From positions 248,001 to 312,000 of the forward strand of contig JAHBTJ010000006.1 of assembly GCA_019638595.1 (NCBI GenBank): 64,000 nt of DNA. The letters run 5' to 3'. Position numbers and translations under genes: made by a program. This DNA is from Chitinophagaceae bacterium (lineage in GTDB: Bacteria > Bacteroidota > Bacteroidia > Chitinophagales > Chitinophagaceae). The notes under the pieces were generated by a model. The model saw only the letters and a list, made by a program, of their open reading frames with translations, made no database searches and had not been told where the DNA came from. This document shows positions 53,469-62,335 of the stretch, in pieces; the stretch's first letter is position 1; every line of letters starts with the position of its first letter.

Positions 53469-55241
53469 TCAGTTTACCAGCCCTTTCCCTAACTCCACGG
53501 TAAACAAGCTTCCCGCTTTGTATATAGCGGGTTCATTGTCGTTCTGCGCTTTCAAACGAAAGCGGTCGGACCGCACCCGGATATTGCTGCCATCTCTTGC
53601 CTGTACACTATGGATAACAAAACCCACCAAAGCTCTTCTCTTACCCGTTGAGGGCACAACATCTACGATCTTCCCCGTAACCGTTGCTCCTTTTTTAATG
53701 ATCACTATCCCGTTTACGGTAACCTCCTCATTGCTGTAAAGCTTTACCATCCCGCCATCTCTTGATTTTTCCTCGGAACTAAGATCTTCATTCAGAATAA
53801 CCGTGATCCGCCGTCCGGCAGGAACACTTACCGGCCCCCGTGGTTCACGTTTCTCTACCGGGGCAGGTTCAGGTTCGCCTGCTATCACCTCCGGGGTCTT
53901 CTGGTCCGCTTCCGCCGGTGGCTGCTGAATATTTTTTCCGGAGCCGGGTTTTTGTTTAGGCTTTTCTTTTACGTCAGTTAAACCACCTGTACTAACAAGA
54001 GGTTGTTCCCGCGGGGTTGTTACATTAACAGGTATAACAGGCTGCTGCACTATAACAGGCTGATGGGTAACAACAGGTTTTGCCTGTGATACAGGCTGGG
54101 GCATTTCGTTTTTTTGTTCCTGGCTTTCCTGCAAAACAACCGGCTCCTCACTGGTTCTGAAATAATTCCACGTAAGCAGCAAGCCACATACCACCACCAC
54201 GGCGATCAGCAGCTTTACCGATTTATCTATATTCCATTGCTGCAACAGCCTGGCGGGCTGCGCAATATTTATTTTTTGTAACGACAAAAGATTAACAGGA
54301 ATGGCAGGAATGGCTTTTTTTATTTTTTCCAGCACAGGCAATGAGCTTTTTTGAGGTGCTTCCGGAAACGCTTCGTCCTGGTAACAGGCTAATACTTCTG
54401 TAAGCGCATGTTCTTTAAGTAACGGGAAAGGCGCACTCTTTAGCAAAGCGTCCTTAAACGATCTTATATTTTCATACCGCTTTGCGGGATTACGCTCAAG
54501 CGCTTTAAAAATAACCTGCTGCAGGGCCGGTGGCACCCTGCCTGCCAGTATGGGATGCAGCGGCGCTTTTTCTTCCAGCTTTGCTTTCATTAAATGATAA
54601 TCGGTATCGCCTTTAAACGGTGGCTGACCGCTCAGTAATTCGTATAAAATATTACCTGCCGCGTATATATCGGTAAGCTCATCGCCTTCTTTTCCCTGTA
54701 TTTGTTCGGGAGCCATATACTCCAGCGTGCCAACCGATTTGCCATGTTGGGTAAGCCTTTGCGAGTTTTTTATCCTGGCAATACCAAAGTCCATGATCTT
54801 TACTTCACCTTCTGCCGAAATCATCACATTGGCGGGTTTCAGGTCGCGGTGAATGATCCCCTTCCGGTGCGCATGTTCCAGTCCTTCTAACATCTGGCTT
54901 ATAATGCTGCAGGCGATCAGCGGACTAACGGTTCCTTTTAAACGGATCCATTCTTCCAGCGTTTGACCATCTACATATTCCATTACCATCCAGTAGGTAT
55001 CCTGGCGCGGCACAAACGAGTACAGGTGCGTTATATTAGGATGATTCAGCCGCGCTAACGCCAGCGCTTCCTGCTGAAACCGGGAATCAAGCGACTCTGC
55101 CGAGGGGGAAGCCGGTTTATTAAGTGACTTAATAGCTACTTTTCTTTCCAGCAAAGTATCTTCAGCAAGATACACAGTGCCCATACCTCCTTCGCCTATT
55201 TTATGAAGAATTACATATTGATCGTTGTTTACCTGGTTCAT
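53469..55241 (-). CDS. Membrane Ser/Thr protein kinase with beta-rich extracytoplasmic domain
   Basis: 590 residues. The Hanks-type kinase has a glycine loop IGEGGMGTVYLAED, the catalytic Lys in RKVAIKSLNK near residue 35, HRDLKPANVMI near 126, DFG in KIMDFGIARI near 148 and TLEYMAPEQIQGKEGDELTD. A single membrane helix (SVKLLIAVVVVCGLLLTWNY) lies near 343-360. A Pro/Gln/Val-rich linker follows (VVTHQPVIVQQPVIPVNVTT), then a ~105-residue beta-rich domain with VNGIVIIKKGATVTGKIVDV and FVIHSVQARDGSNIRVRSDR, which resembles the TrbI/VirB10-type barrel in pattern. That domain may sense the envelope. The start codon overlaps the PP2C stop by 4 bp. Confidence 0.9.
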   Translation of the reverse strand: MNQVNNDQYVILHKIGEGGMGTVYLAEDTLLERKVAIKSLNKPASPSAESLDSRFQQEALALARLNHPNITHLYSFVPRQDTYWMVMEYVDGQTLEEWIRLKGTVSPLIACSIISQMLEGLEHAHRKGIIHRDLKPANVMISAEGEVKIMDFGIARIKNSQRLTQHGKSVGTLEYMAPEQIQGKEGDELTDIYAAGNILYELLSGQPPFKGDTDYHLMKAKLEEKAPLHPILAGRVPPALQQVIFKALERNPAKRYENIRSFKDALLKSAPFPLLKEHALTEVLACYQDEAFPEAPQKSSLPVLEKIKKAIPAIPVNLLSLQKINIAQPARLLQQWNIDKSVKLLIAVVVVCGLLLTWNYFRTSEEPVVLQESQEQKNEMPQPVSQAKPVVTHQPVIVQQPVIPVNVTTPREQPLVSTGGLTDVKEKPKQKPGSGKNIQQPPAEADQKTPEVIAGEPEPAPVEKREPRGPVSVPAGRRITVILNEDLSSEEKSRDGGMVKLYSNEEVTVNGIVIIKKGATVTGKIVDVVPSTGKRRALVGFVIHSVQARDGSNIRVRSDRFRLKAQNDNEPAIYKAGSLFTVELGKGLVN

Positions 55242-56092
55242 AACATTATGTTTTGTTCCCTGGTTACCGTATTATTTGCTGCGGCAGCATCTGTTATTTC
55301 TACCAGCAGCGCCGAAACATTATCGCCGGCGTTCCGCCGGTAGCACAATGCTTTAATACATTCCATTATCAGTAATGGTTGCCTCATGGCAAATAACGAT
55401 TGCAGCTCATCGTGAGCAATTACATCGTATACGCCATCTGAACAAAGAAAAAAATACGCTCCTTTTTGAACAGCGCCGCCGGCTGCTATTTCAGGCTCAA
55501 CCTTTTCTACGGTTCCCAATGCCTGCAGCAATACATGCTTCATATCGTGTGTAGCCGCTTCGTGCGCTTCAATTTTTCCTTCGGCTACCATTTGATTCAC
55601 GAGGGTATGATCGGTAGTAAGCTGCTGAAGACCGCCATTCCGGTAGCCGTATAGCCTGCTATCGCCAATGTGCGCAAAAACAAAATGAGCATCACGTACC
55701 AACAGCATGGTAGCGGTAGTTCCCATGCCTTCGTAAGCTTCGTTATTGCAGGCGGCATTTTTTATAGCATAGTGCATGGTTTGTACCAGTTGTTCAAGCA
55801 TTACCTTAGTATCTGCATGCGCATATTCCCGCATTATAAACTCATCTGCCACATGACAGGCAATATGGCTGGCCACCTCACCGGCGTTGTGCCCACCCAT
55901 ACCATCGGCTACTATGGCAAATAAAGATTGATGACTGTTGCCAGGAAAAAAATAAGCAATGCTGTCTTCGTTGGAACTACGTGTAGGTCCGGTTTCCGAA
56001 AAGCTGTACACCCTGCAGGCATATTGCTGATGATCAGTATCCATACCATTAAGAGCGGCAGTACCGGTTTTCTTTTGCCAGGGAAATTTCAT
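55238..56092 (-). CDS. PP2C-type Ser/Thr protein phosphatase
   Basis: 284 residues from ATG 56092 (MKFPWQKKTGTAALNGMDTD). The metal-binding motifs of the PPM/PP2C family are all visible: NEDSIAYFF, LFAIVADGMGGHNAGEVASH, FVFAHIGDSRLYGYRNGGLQ, YFFLCSDGVYDVIAHDELQS and GDNVSALLVEITDA. It reverses phosphorylation by the kinase, to which it is coupled by an ATGA overlap (55238-55241). Its cytoplasmic location and this pairing are standard for bacterial PknB/PstP modules. Confidence 0.94.
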   Translation of the reverse strand: MKFPWQKKTGTAALNGMDTDHQQYACRVYSFSETGPTRSSNEDSIAYFFPGNSHQSLFAIVADGMGGHNAGEVASHIACHVADEFIMREYAHADTKVMLEQLVQTMHYAIKNAACNNEAYEGMGTTATMLLVRDAHFVFAHIGDSRLYGYRNGGLQQLTTDHTLVNQMVAEGKIEAHEAATHDMKHVLLQALGTVEKVEPEIAAGGAVQKGAYFFLCSDGVYDVIAHDELQSLFAMRQPLLIMECIKALCYRRNAGDNVSALLVEITDAAAANNTVTREQNIML

Positions 56093-56129
56093 ACATAATA
56101 ATTTATAATGAGCGGCAACTGCTGCCATA

Positions 56130-56160
56130 CCGCGACCCCCGGCACGGAGGGGGTCTGCGG
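56130..56160 (-). other. GC-rich intercistronic hairpin
   Basis: CCGC plus GACCCCC (56130-56140) pairs with GGGGGTC and GCGG (56149-56160) with one bulged base and an 8-base loop. It lies in the 161-bp gap between the FHA-protease stop and the PP2C start. No T-run follows on the minus strand, so it is more likely an RNA-stability or processing element than a terminator, and may set different levels for the two halves of the cluster. Confidence 0.55.
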
Positions 56161-56253
56161 CTCCTGGAGGCAGCGCCCGTCAAAAAAGGGAGCAAGGAAT
56201 AAACAATACATTACATTTTCAAATTTTGATCCGGCGGTGGCGGGATCAAATTA

Positions 56254-57942
56254 TCAATTAATCACCTCCTGGCGTCCCATCAGTTCCATGGCATATTTAA
56301 TGGGTATGGAATAACTCATTTTCTGGCTTCCTACTGAAAAAATACCAGTAACCCTGCCCAGGTCATCAAACATTGGTCCCCCGCTGTTACCTACTCCTGT
56401 TGAATTAATGGTAAGCTGGTAGTAATCGCCCATTGTACTCACATACATGTCTACCTTGTCGCTGCTGACGCTGCCCTTTACAAGCCTGCCTATATTACCG
56501 GTGCTTACAGTAGGAACGGGCACCTTAACAATATTGGGATTGCGGTTGAACTCATCCTGCGAACGTTTGGCTACATACTGATCGGGAGACATGCCGGGAT
56601 AACCCATTACCACCACGGAACTGCCGGGTTCAATTTCATTGTAGCTATCGTACATTTCTACTTTGGATAAAGCCTCGGGCAACTCAATTTTGATCATCGC
56701 CACATCATGCACATTGGATACACGCACTGCTTTTGCCGGTGTGCGCAAAGAGTTATTGGCAAACGTTACATCCATATAAGCAGAACGTCCGTCTATGATC
56801 TTTACGCCCGCCTGGAGCAATTGCTTGTTATAATTCATTGCTTCGCCAGGTACCCACCTGCTCACTTCCGGAAAGCCAATAGTTACCCCAGGCACTATGT
56901 CTAAGTTTCCCTGTTGGTTAATACCAATCAACACACCCGGGAACGCGTCTTCAGGAAAGCTGTAGGAAGTAAGCCAGCCTGCGGCTACATGGCGGTTGGT
57001 AATAATAAAACCTCTTTCATCCACTACAAAGCCGGTTGCGCTGCCAAAACCGCCTATGGGCACCAGGTCAACTCCCGTAGGCGCAGCAGCCTTGGTAGAC
57101 AAAAGCGGTTCGGTAGCACCTATATTGTTTTTTACATACGCAGCGTAATAACTGGTTACTCCATTGGTTGTAACCGGAACATATACGTGATACAACTGCT
57201 CGCCCGTTGTGGTAAGCTCCAGCTTCCACCCTACTTCAATAAAAACCACCTTGTTTTCATTGGCTTTGTTGATCTGGGCGGGCGAAAGCGTTTTAATGGA
57301 ATCCTTTTTCTCTGTAATGATATTTACTATTTTGGGTTCGGGGCGATTGGAATAGATCAGCCAGCCTGCTGTGGAAAAAAGTATGAGCAGGGCTGCCAGG
57401 GAGATAAATAAGCCTTTTTTGCTTTTTTTCTCCGATTGCTGCAACATGTGCTGCATGGTTTGTTTTCCGATAGTTTCTTTGGGGGATACCGCGCCGGCGG
57501 CAGTCATGCCTTTCACGTCTGTATTGTGTACCTTGGTTTCTTTGGCAGGCGCTTTGCCAATGTCCAGCACACGGGTTTTTTTAATGTGAGAAACAGGTTT
57601 GGGGTCAAGGTCGAATTCTAAAGAGGGCCCTTCTTTACCAAGGCGAACCGTGTCGCCCGCCATTAAAACTGTTTTTTCGGTGATGGCTTTACCGTTTACA
57701 TAAGTACCGTTCTTGCTTTGCAAGTCGGTAATTTCATACGTATCAGGCAACAACGGGTTTACTTTAATCCTGCAATGTTCCCGGCTGATCGTATCGTCTG
57801 CCAGGTCAAAAGCAATGGTATTGGCGTCGCCTCTGCCAATACGGATCTCCAGCGTGTTGGTTACTGTAAATTTTTCTGTTTGTCCCTTTTTGGGGCCTTC
57901 CGTGTGACGGATGAGGATGGTGGTAGGGTTTTGATTGCTCAT
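56254..57942 (-). CDS. FHA-domain membrane-anchored trypsin-like serine protease
   Basis: 562 residues. The N-terminal FHA domain (LEIRIGRGDANTIAFDLADD, TISREHCRIKV, DLQSKNGTYVNGK) binds phosphothreonine, placing it downstream of the neighbouring kinase. One membrane helix (GLFISLAALLILFSTAGWLI) lies near 177-196. The C-terminal chymotrypsin-fold domain has His in FIITNRHVAAG near 315, Asp in VHDVAMIKIE near 412 and Ser in GVGNSGGPMFDD near 519. The FHA domain is cytoplasmic and the protease extracytoplasmic, so phosphorylation inside the cell could control proteolysis outside. The kinase-phosphatase-FHA order argues for one signalling unit. Confidence 0.9.
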   Translation of the reverse strand: MSNQNPTTILIRHTEGPKKGQTEKFTVTNTLEIRIGRGDANTIAFDLADDTISREHCRIKVNPLLPDTYEITDLQSKNGTYVNGKAITEKTVLMAGDTVRLGKEGPSLEFDLDPKPVSHIKKTRVLDIGKAPAKETKVHNTDVKGMTAAGAVSPKETIGKQTMQHMLQQSEKKSKKGLFISLAALLILFSTAGWLIYSNRPEPKIVNIITEKKDSIKTLSPAQINKANENKVVFIEVGWKLELTTTGEQLYHVYVPVTTNGVTSYYAAYVKNNIGATEPLLSTKAAAPTGVDLVPIGGFGSATGFVVDERGFIITNRHVAAGWLTSYSFPEDAFPGVLIGINQQGNLDIVPGVTIGFPEVSRWVPGEAMNYNKQLLQAGVKIIDGRSAYMDVTFANNSLRTPAKAVRVSNVHDVAMIKIELPEALSKVEMYDSYNEIEPGSSVVVMGYPGMSPDQYVAKRSQDEFNRNPNIVKVPVPTVSTGNIGRLVKGSVSSDKVDMYVSTMGDYYQLTINSTGVGNSGGPMFDDLGRVTGIFSVGSQKMSYSIPIKYAMELMGRQEVIN

Positions 57943-58266
57943 AACTCTTTGTTTTTTTTGACGGTGATGAAATTTCAGGATGGTTGGTGTAGTCTTGCAG
58001 GTTGGGGATTTCTCAGGACAGGGTTTGATCTTACAATTTTATTTCAAGCCGCACAGGCGGGCAATACATAATTTGTAGTATCCGCGGCTGATGTTATGCC
58101 TGAAACAAGCTGTACTATCACCTATCGGAGAAGCGTGCAAAAGGTTATCAAAAAAGATATTTTTTTCCCGGATATCCTGGTTCATTACCGCAATGGAGTA
58201 GGTATAATACGACTATACGCGGGGTATTGTAAAAATAAGACAGGAGTAACGGTATCCGGCAGCCGG
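57943..58266. other. Intergenic region upstream of the FHA protease gene
   Basis: 324 bases between the FHA-protease start and the arfB stop, both on the minus strand. No gene, clear promoter box or terminator was found. Confidence 0.4.
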
Positions 58267-58671
58267 TCAGTCGAACCTGATCTTCTTTCTGCCTTCTTTG
58301 ACCTGAGATTTCTGCTTCTTCTGATCCAGCCGTTTTTCCTTTGAAGCTTTAGTAGGTTTGCCGGCTATACGCGGCCGGGGCTTTACCAGGGTTTGCCGGA
58401 TCAGCCCGTTCATTTTTTTTATAACAAGCTGTTTATTACCAAGCTGCGTTCTTTCGGCCTGCGATTTAACGAGGAGCCTGCCCTCCGCATTGATCTTATT
58501 GGCAAGCTTGCTTAGCAGCAGTTGCTTTTGCTCTTCATTCAACAGCAGGGAAGCCGCAATATCAAAATATCCCTCCACCATTGTTTCCACCTTGTTTACA
58601 TTTTGCCCGCCCTTACCTCCGCTCCGGGCGGTTTTAAAGGTAATTTCCGGAGTTACATCTATTGTATTCAT
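58267..58671 (-). CDS. arfB: ArfB-type peptidyl-tRNA hydrolase (alternative ribosome rescue)
   Basis: 134 residues. The release-factor signature GGxGGQ is in ITFKTARSGGKGGQNVNKVE, whose GGQ hydrolyses peptidyl-tRNA in the ribosome. A basic C-terminal tail follows (RLDQKKQKSQVKEGRKKIRF), which in ArfB/YaeJ proteins enters the empty mRNA channel. The protein lacks the codon-recognition domain of RF1/RF2. It rescues ribosomes stalled without a stop codon. It is divergent from dtd. Confidence 0.93.
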   Translation of the reverse strand: MNTIDVTPEITFKTARSGGKGGQNVNKVETMVEGYFDIAASLLLNEEQKQLLLSKLANKINAEGRLLVKSQAERTQLGNKQLVIKKMNGLIRQTLVKPRPRIAGKPTKASKEKRLDQKKQKSQVKEGRKKIRFD

Positions 58672-58742
58672 TGCTATAATCAGTTTCCCGCGTTAACAAA
58701 ATCATCCAACCTGTTGAAATGAATTGGCATCCGCATTCATAA

Positions 58743-58750
58743 CAAAAGTA
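58743..58750 (-). promoter_or_regulatory. -7 promoter element TACTTTTG for arfB
   Basis: The complement of CAAAAGTA matches TAnnTTTG. It lies 72 bp upstream of the arfB start in the 126-bp gap shared with dtd. Confidence 0.45.
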
Positions 58751-58797
58751 TATTGCAAAAGCTAAACAAATAAATACAATAATAAACAGCAACAACA

Positions 58798-59250
58798 ATG
58801 AAGGTTGTTTTACAAAGAGTAACGGAAGCATCGGTTAAGGTTGAAGAAAAAATTACAGGCGCTATTAAAAACGGGCTGCTTGTTTTACTGGGCATTGAAG
58901 ACAGCGATAATGAAAACGACATTCAATGGCTGAGCAACAAAATTGTAGGATTAAGGATATTTAACGATGGAAACGGCGTAATGAACCTGTCTGTAAAAGA
59001 CACGGGGGGCGATATATTACTGGTAAGCCAGTTTACATTGCACGCATCTACCAAAAAAGGCAATCGTCCTTCCTACATAAAAGCCAGTAAAGCTGAAACA
59101 GCCATTCCTTTATATGAAAAAATGATACGACAATTGAGCAGCGACCTGGGGAAGGATATACATACAGGTATTTTCGGGGCAGATATGAAAGTATCGCTTT
59201 TAAATGACGGGCCGGTTACAATTATTATAGATACTAAAAATAAAGAATAG
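58798..59250 (+). CDS. dtd: D-aminoacyl-tRNA deacylase
   Basis: 150 residues, the standard length. It begins KVVLQRVTEASVKVEEKITG, with LLVSQFTLHASTKKGNRPSY containing the catalytic SQFTL motif, and ends with LLNDGPVTIIIDTK, where the NxGPVT cross-subunit motif lies. It removes D-amino acids mischarged onto tRNA. It is followed by moxR 103 bp later. Confidence 0.96.
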   Translation: MKVVLQRVTEASVKVEEKITGAIKNGLLVLLGIEDSDNENDIQWLSNKIVGLRIFNDGNGVMNLSVKDTGGDILLVSQFTLHASTKKGNRPSYIKASKAETAIPLYEKMIRQLSSDLGKDIHTGIFGADMKVSLLNDGPVTIIIDTKNKE

Positions 59251-59353
59251 CCGTTGCTGTATTTTTGGCAAAGGCTTTGCAACTTCAGGCGTATTATTGC
59301 ACTCCGGGTATTGATCGCCCTGATTATCATTTAAAAATCAGTTTTATACACGT

Positions 59354-60355
59354 ATGTTACAAACTGCAGAAGACATCCGCCAGCTAAATGAAAGAATACA
59401 AACAGCAGCCTCCTTCGTTGACCGCCTTGAAGCAGAGCTATCGAAGGTAATTGTAGGGCAGCAATACATGGTAAGCCGCTTACTGATTGGCTTGCTGAGC
59501 AATGGGCATGTATTGCTCGAAGGGGTTCCGGGGCTGGCCAAAACGCTGGCAATTAAATCGCTGGCACAGTCCGTAAATGCCAAATTCAGCCGTATACAGT
59601 TTACGCCCGACCTGTTACCCGCCGATGTTATAGGCACTATGATCTTTCATCAGCAAAAGCATGAGTTTGTAGTACGCAAAGGGCCTGTTTTCGCCAATTT
59701 TATACTGGCAGATGAAATAAACCGCGCCCCGGCCAAAGTACAAAGCGCCCTGCTGGAAGCTATGCAGGAACGCCAGATCACTATAGGCGAAACAACCTTT
59801 AAGCTGGATGAACCTTTCCTGGTGCTGGCAACACAAAACCCTATTGACCAGGAAGGTACTTATCCCCTGCCTGAGGCGCAGGTAGACAGGTTTATGCTAA
59901 AAGTAATGATTGACTATCCACGCAGGGAAGAAGAGCTGCTGATCATCCGGCAAAACCTGCAGGCTGTAAAAATGCCCCAGGTAGCGCAGGTGGTAAGTAC
60001 TTTGGAAATTTTGCAGGCGCGCGACCTGGTACGGCAAATTTACATGGATGAAAAAATAGAGAATTATATTCTCGATATTGTATTTGCCACCCGTAACCCC
60101 TCGCAGTTCAGGCTTGATAAACTAATACCGCTCATAGCGTACGGGGGATCTCCGCGTGCTTCTATTAATCTTGCATTGGCAGCTAAAGCGCATGCCTTCT
60201 TACATAAAAGAGGATATGTAATACCCGAAGATGTAAGAAGCATTGCCAGGGATGTGATCCGCCACCGCATTGGACTCACCTACGAAGCGGAAGCGGAAAA
60301 CATAAACGCGGAAAACGTAGTGGATGAAATACTGAAAGCGATTAACGTACCTTAA
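59354..60355 (+). CDS. MoxR-type AAA ATPase
   Basis: 333 residues. Walker A is in LLEGVPGLAKTLAIKSLAQS near residue 57, and Walker B in NFILADEINRAPAKVQSALL. EAMQERQITIGETTFKLDEP, LATQNPIDQEGTYPLPEAQV and DRFMLKVMID are the MoxR hallmarks. It is a chaperone-like ATPase, first gene of the Bat-type operon with the DUF58, BatD-like and VWA proteins, which in Bacteroidota and other bacteria is tied to envelope stress or aerotolerance. Confidence 0.93.
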   Translation: MLQTAEDIRQLNERIQTAASFVDRLEAELSKVIVGQQYMVSRLLIGLLSNGHVLLEGVPGLAKTLAIKSLAQSVNAKFSRIQFTPDLLPADVIGTMIFHQQKHEFVVRKGPVFANFILADEINRAPAKVQSALLEAMQERQITIGETTFKLDEPFLVLATQNPIDQEGTYPLPEAQVDRFMLKVMIDYPRREEELLIIRQNLQAVKMPQVAQVVSTLEILQARDLVRQIYMDEKIENYILDIVFATRNPSQFRLDKLIPLIAYGGSPRASINLALAAKAHAFLHKRGYVIPEDVRSIARDVIRHRIGLTYEAEAENINAENVVDEILKAINVP

Positions 60356-60380
60356 TGAAACCAGAAGATGGATATTGGAT

Positions 60381-60451
60381 GTTTATAGTTTGTGGTCTAT
60401 TGTTTATTGTTAATAACCCAAACTATAAACCCTAAGCTACAAACTATAAAC
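60381..60451. repeat. Dispersed AT-rich inverted repeat, copy B
   Basis: GTTTATAGTTTGT (60381-60393) pairs perfectly with ACAAACTATAAAC (60439-60451). It belongs to the same word family as the element at 15526-15590. It lies inside the Bat operon, between moxR and the DUF58 gene, and covers the apparent upstream extension of the DUF58 frame. Confidence 0.65.
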
Positions 60452-60466
60452 CTTTTATACCAGGGA

Positions 60467-61390
60467 TTGAAAGCAAAAAAGAAAAATCCCGCTCAAAGCA
60501 CAGATGATGCTTTAAGTGTGGCAGACATATTAAAAAAGGTAAAAGAGCTGGAAATAAGAAGTAAAAAGCTTACTACCAATCTTTTTAGCGGCGAGTATCA
60601 CACGGCGTTCAAAGGAAAAGGTATGTCGTTCAAAGAGGTACGCGAATACAGCGCCGGAGATGATATACGTTTTATTGACTGGAATGTATCGGCTCGCATG
60701 GGAGCGCCTTTCAGCAAATTATTTGAAGAAGAAAGGGAACTGACCATGATGCTGCTGGTGGATGTGAGCGCCAGCTCTTTGTTCGGCACTGTGCAGCAGC
60801 GTAAAAAAGACCTTATTACCGAAATATGTGCGGTACTGGCTTTTTCGGCAGTAAACAATAACGATAAAGTAGGCGTTATTTTTTTCAGCGAAAAAATTGA
60901 ACTCTTTATTCCTCCTAAAAAGGGAAAAGAGCATGTGTTGTACATTGTACGGGAATTATTAACCGTACAACCTAAAAGAAAAGGAACAAACCTGAATGAA
61001 GCGGTAAGGTTTTTTAACAACGCCGTAAAGCAAAAAAGCATTGCATTTATATTGAGCGACTTTATGGTAGAAAATTACGACGATGCCCTGCGGGTAGCTG
61101 GTAACCGGCACGATGTAATTGGCATAAAGGTGTACGACAAAATGGATATGGATTTACCCGAAATAGGTATGATGCAGATTGAAGACGCGGAAACAGGCAA
61201 AACACAATGGGTGGATACGAATGACAAAATGGTTCAATACAATTACCACCAGCAGTTTGTTGATAATGAAGAGGCTTGTAAGCTCTCTTTTCTGAAATCG
61301 GGAGCCGACCTGCTGTATATGCGCACTGATGAAGATTATGTAAAGGTCCTTCAGAAATTTTTTATTAAGCGAATGAAATCTGCAAGGTGA
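60467..61390 (+). CDS. DUF58-domain protein of the Bat operon
   Basis: About 308 residues from TTG 60467; GTG 60518 (then ADILKKVKELEIRSKK) is the alternative, and it matches where homologues begin. The frame stays open upstream to GTG 60392, but that part is the inverted repeat. Family blocks: FSGEYHTAFKGKGMSFKEVR, YSAGDDIRFIDWNVSARMGA, LFEEERELTMMLLVDVSASS with a degenerate VWA fold, and LTVQPKRKGTNLNEAVRFF. It is a cytoplasmic partner of the MoxR ATPase and VWA proteins. The start is uncertain. Confidence 0.85.
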   Translation: MKAKKKNPAQSTDDALSVADILKKVKELEIRSKKLTTNLFSGEYHTAFKGKGMSFKEVREYSAGDDIRFIDWNVSARMGAPFSKLFEEERELTMMLLVDVSASSLFGTVQQRKKDLITEICAVLAFSAVNNNDKVGVIFFSEKIELFIPPKKGKEHVLYIVRELLTVQPKRKGTNLNEAVRFFNNAVKQKSIAFILSDFMVENYDDALRVAGNRHDVIGIKVYDKMDMDLPEIGMMQIEDAETGKTQWVDTNDKMVQYNYHQQFVDNEEACKLSFLKSGADLLYMRTDEDYVKVLQKFFIKRMKSAR

Positions 61391-61406
61391 TACTACCCAC
61401 TTATCA

Positions 61407-62333
61407 ATGATCAGTAAAAAGCACATACCGTTTTTTTTATTATGGGTAGCCGTTTATTGCATACTGGGTAATGTTTCGCTTGCACAGGAAACGCAGGTTT
61501 CGGTAAATGCGGCAGTAGACCGAAGCCAGGTATTGCTCGGCGAACAGTTTAAGCTGAGGCTGGAAATAAACGCCCCCTCTTCTCAACCTGTAACACAATG
61601 GTTTAACGTTCCCGATACTTTTAACCACCTGGAGGTTATTGAAAGAACCCCGGTAGATTCGTTTGCTGAAGGCGATGTAAAAAAATACATGCAGCAGTTC
61701 ACTATTACCGGTTTCGATTCGGGTGCATGGAACATCCCCGCATTGCCGGCTGTAGTGGGTAATAAAACATACAGCACACAACCGGTAACCATTGCTATTG
61801 TACCCGTACCGCTGCAGGACAGTACCTATCATGATATACACGAAATAATAAATGTGCCCGGAGAAAAAACACCCTGGTGGTATTGGGTGGCAGGCATACT
61901 TTCGTTGCTACTGATCGGCGTATTGATATGGCTATGGTTAAAAACCAGGAGTAAACAACCTGTTCGGCCTGCTGCGAACAGCACAGAAAAGCTTTCCGCT
62001 TTACAGGAGGCCCTTGAGCAACTACGGCAATTACAACAGGAAAATTTACCGGCAAAAGGCGAATGGAAACAATACTATTCCACTCTTAGCGGAATAGTAA
62101 AAGCATACAGCCGGAAAAGGTTTTCACTGCCCGCGCTGCAATATACAACAGATGAGCTGTTGGTTCAGTTGAATAACGGCGCATCTATGGATACGCTCAG
62201 CAAACTGGCGGAAAGCCTGCGGATGGGCGATGCCGTTAAGTTTGCCAAATACCAACCGGGCACGGAACAGGCGTTTAAAGACATTACAAATATTGAAACT
62301 GCTTTGAGGGAACTGGATCGCTTAAAACAATAA
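61407..62333 (+). CDS. BatD-like membrane protein of the Bat operon
   Basis: 308 residues. The signal peptide KKHIPFFLLWVAVYCILGNV ends at LAQ. An extracytoplasmic beta-rich domain follows (VSVNAAVDRSQVLLGEQFKL, FTITGFDSGAWNIPALPAVV), then one membrane helix near 155-175 (WWYWVAGILSLLLIGVLIWL) and a cytoplasmic helical tail (KLSALQEALEQLRQLQQENL). This order fits the oxygen-tolerance BatD/DUF4381 type. It ends 2 bp before the VWA gene, so the two are coupled. Confidence 0.78.
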   Translation: MISKKHIPFFLLWVAVYCILGNVSLAQETQVSVNAAVDRSQVLLGEQFKLRLEINAPSSQPVTQWFNVPDTFNHLEVIERTPVDSFAEGDVKKYMQQFTITGFDSGAWNIPALPAVVGNKTYSTQPVTIAIVPVPLQDSTYHDIHEIINVPGEKTPWWYWVAGILSLLLIGVLIWLWLKTRSKQPVRPAANSTEKLSALQEALEQLRQLQQENLPAKGEWKQYYSTLSGIVKAYSRKRFSLPALQYTTDELLVQLNNGASMDTLSKLAESLRMGDAVKFAKYQPGTEQAFKDITNIETALRELDRLKQ

Positions 62334-62335
62334 AC

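Noticed and set aside
60392-60466. Upstream GTG start of the DUF58 gene
   Set aside because: The added codons are the dispersed inverted repeat, not family sequence.
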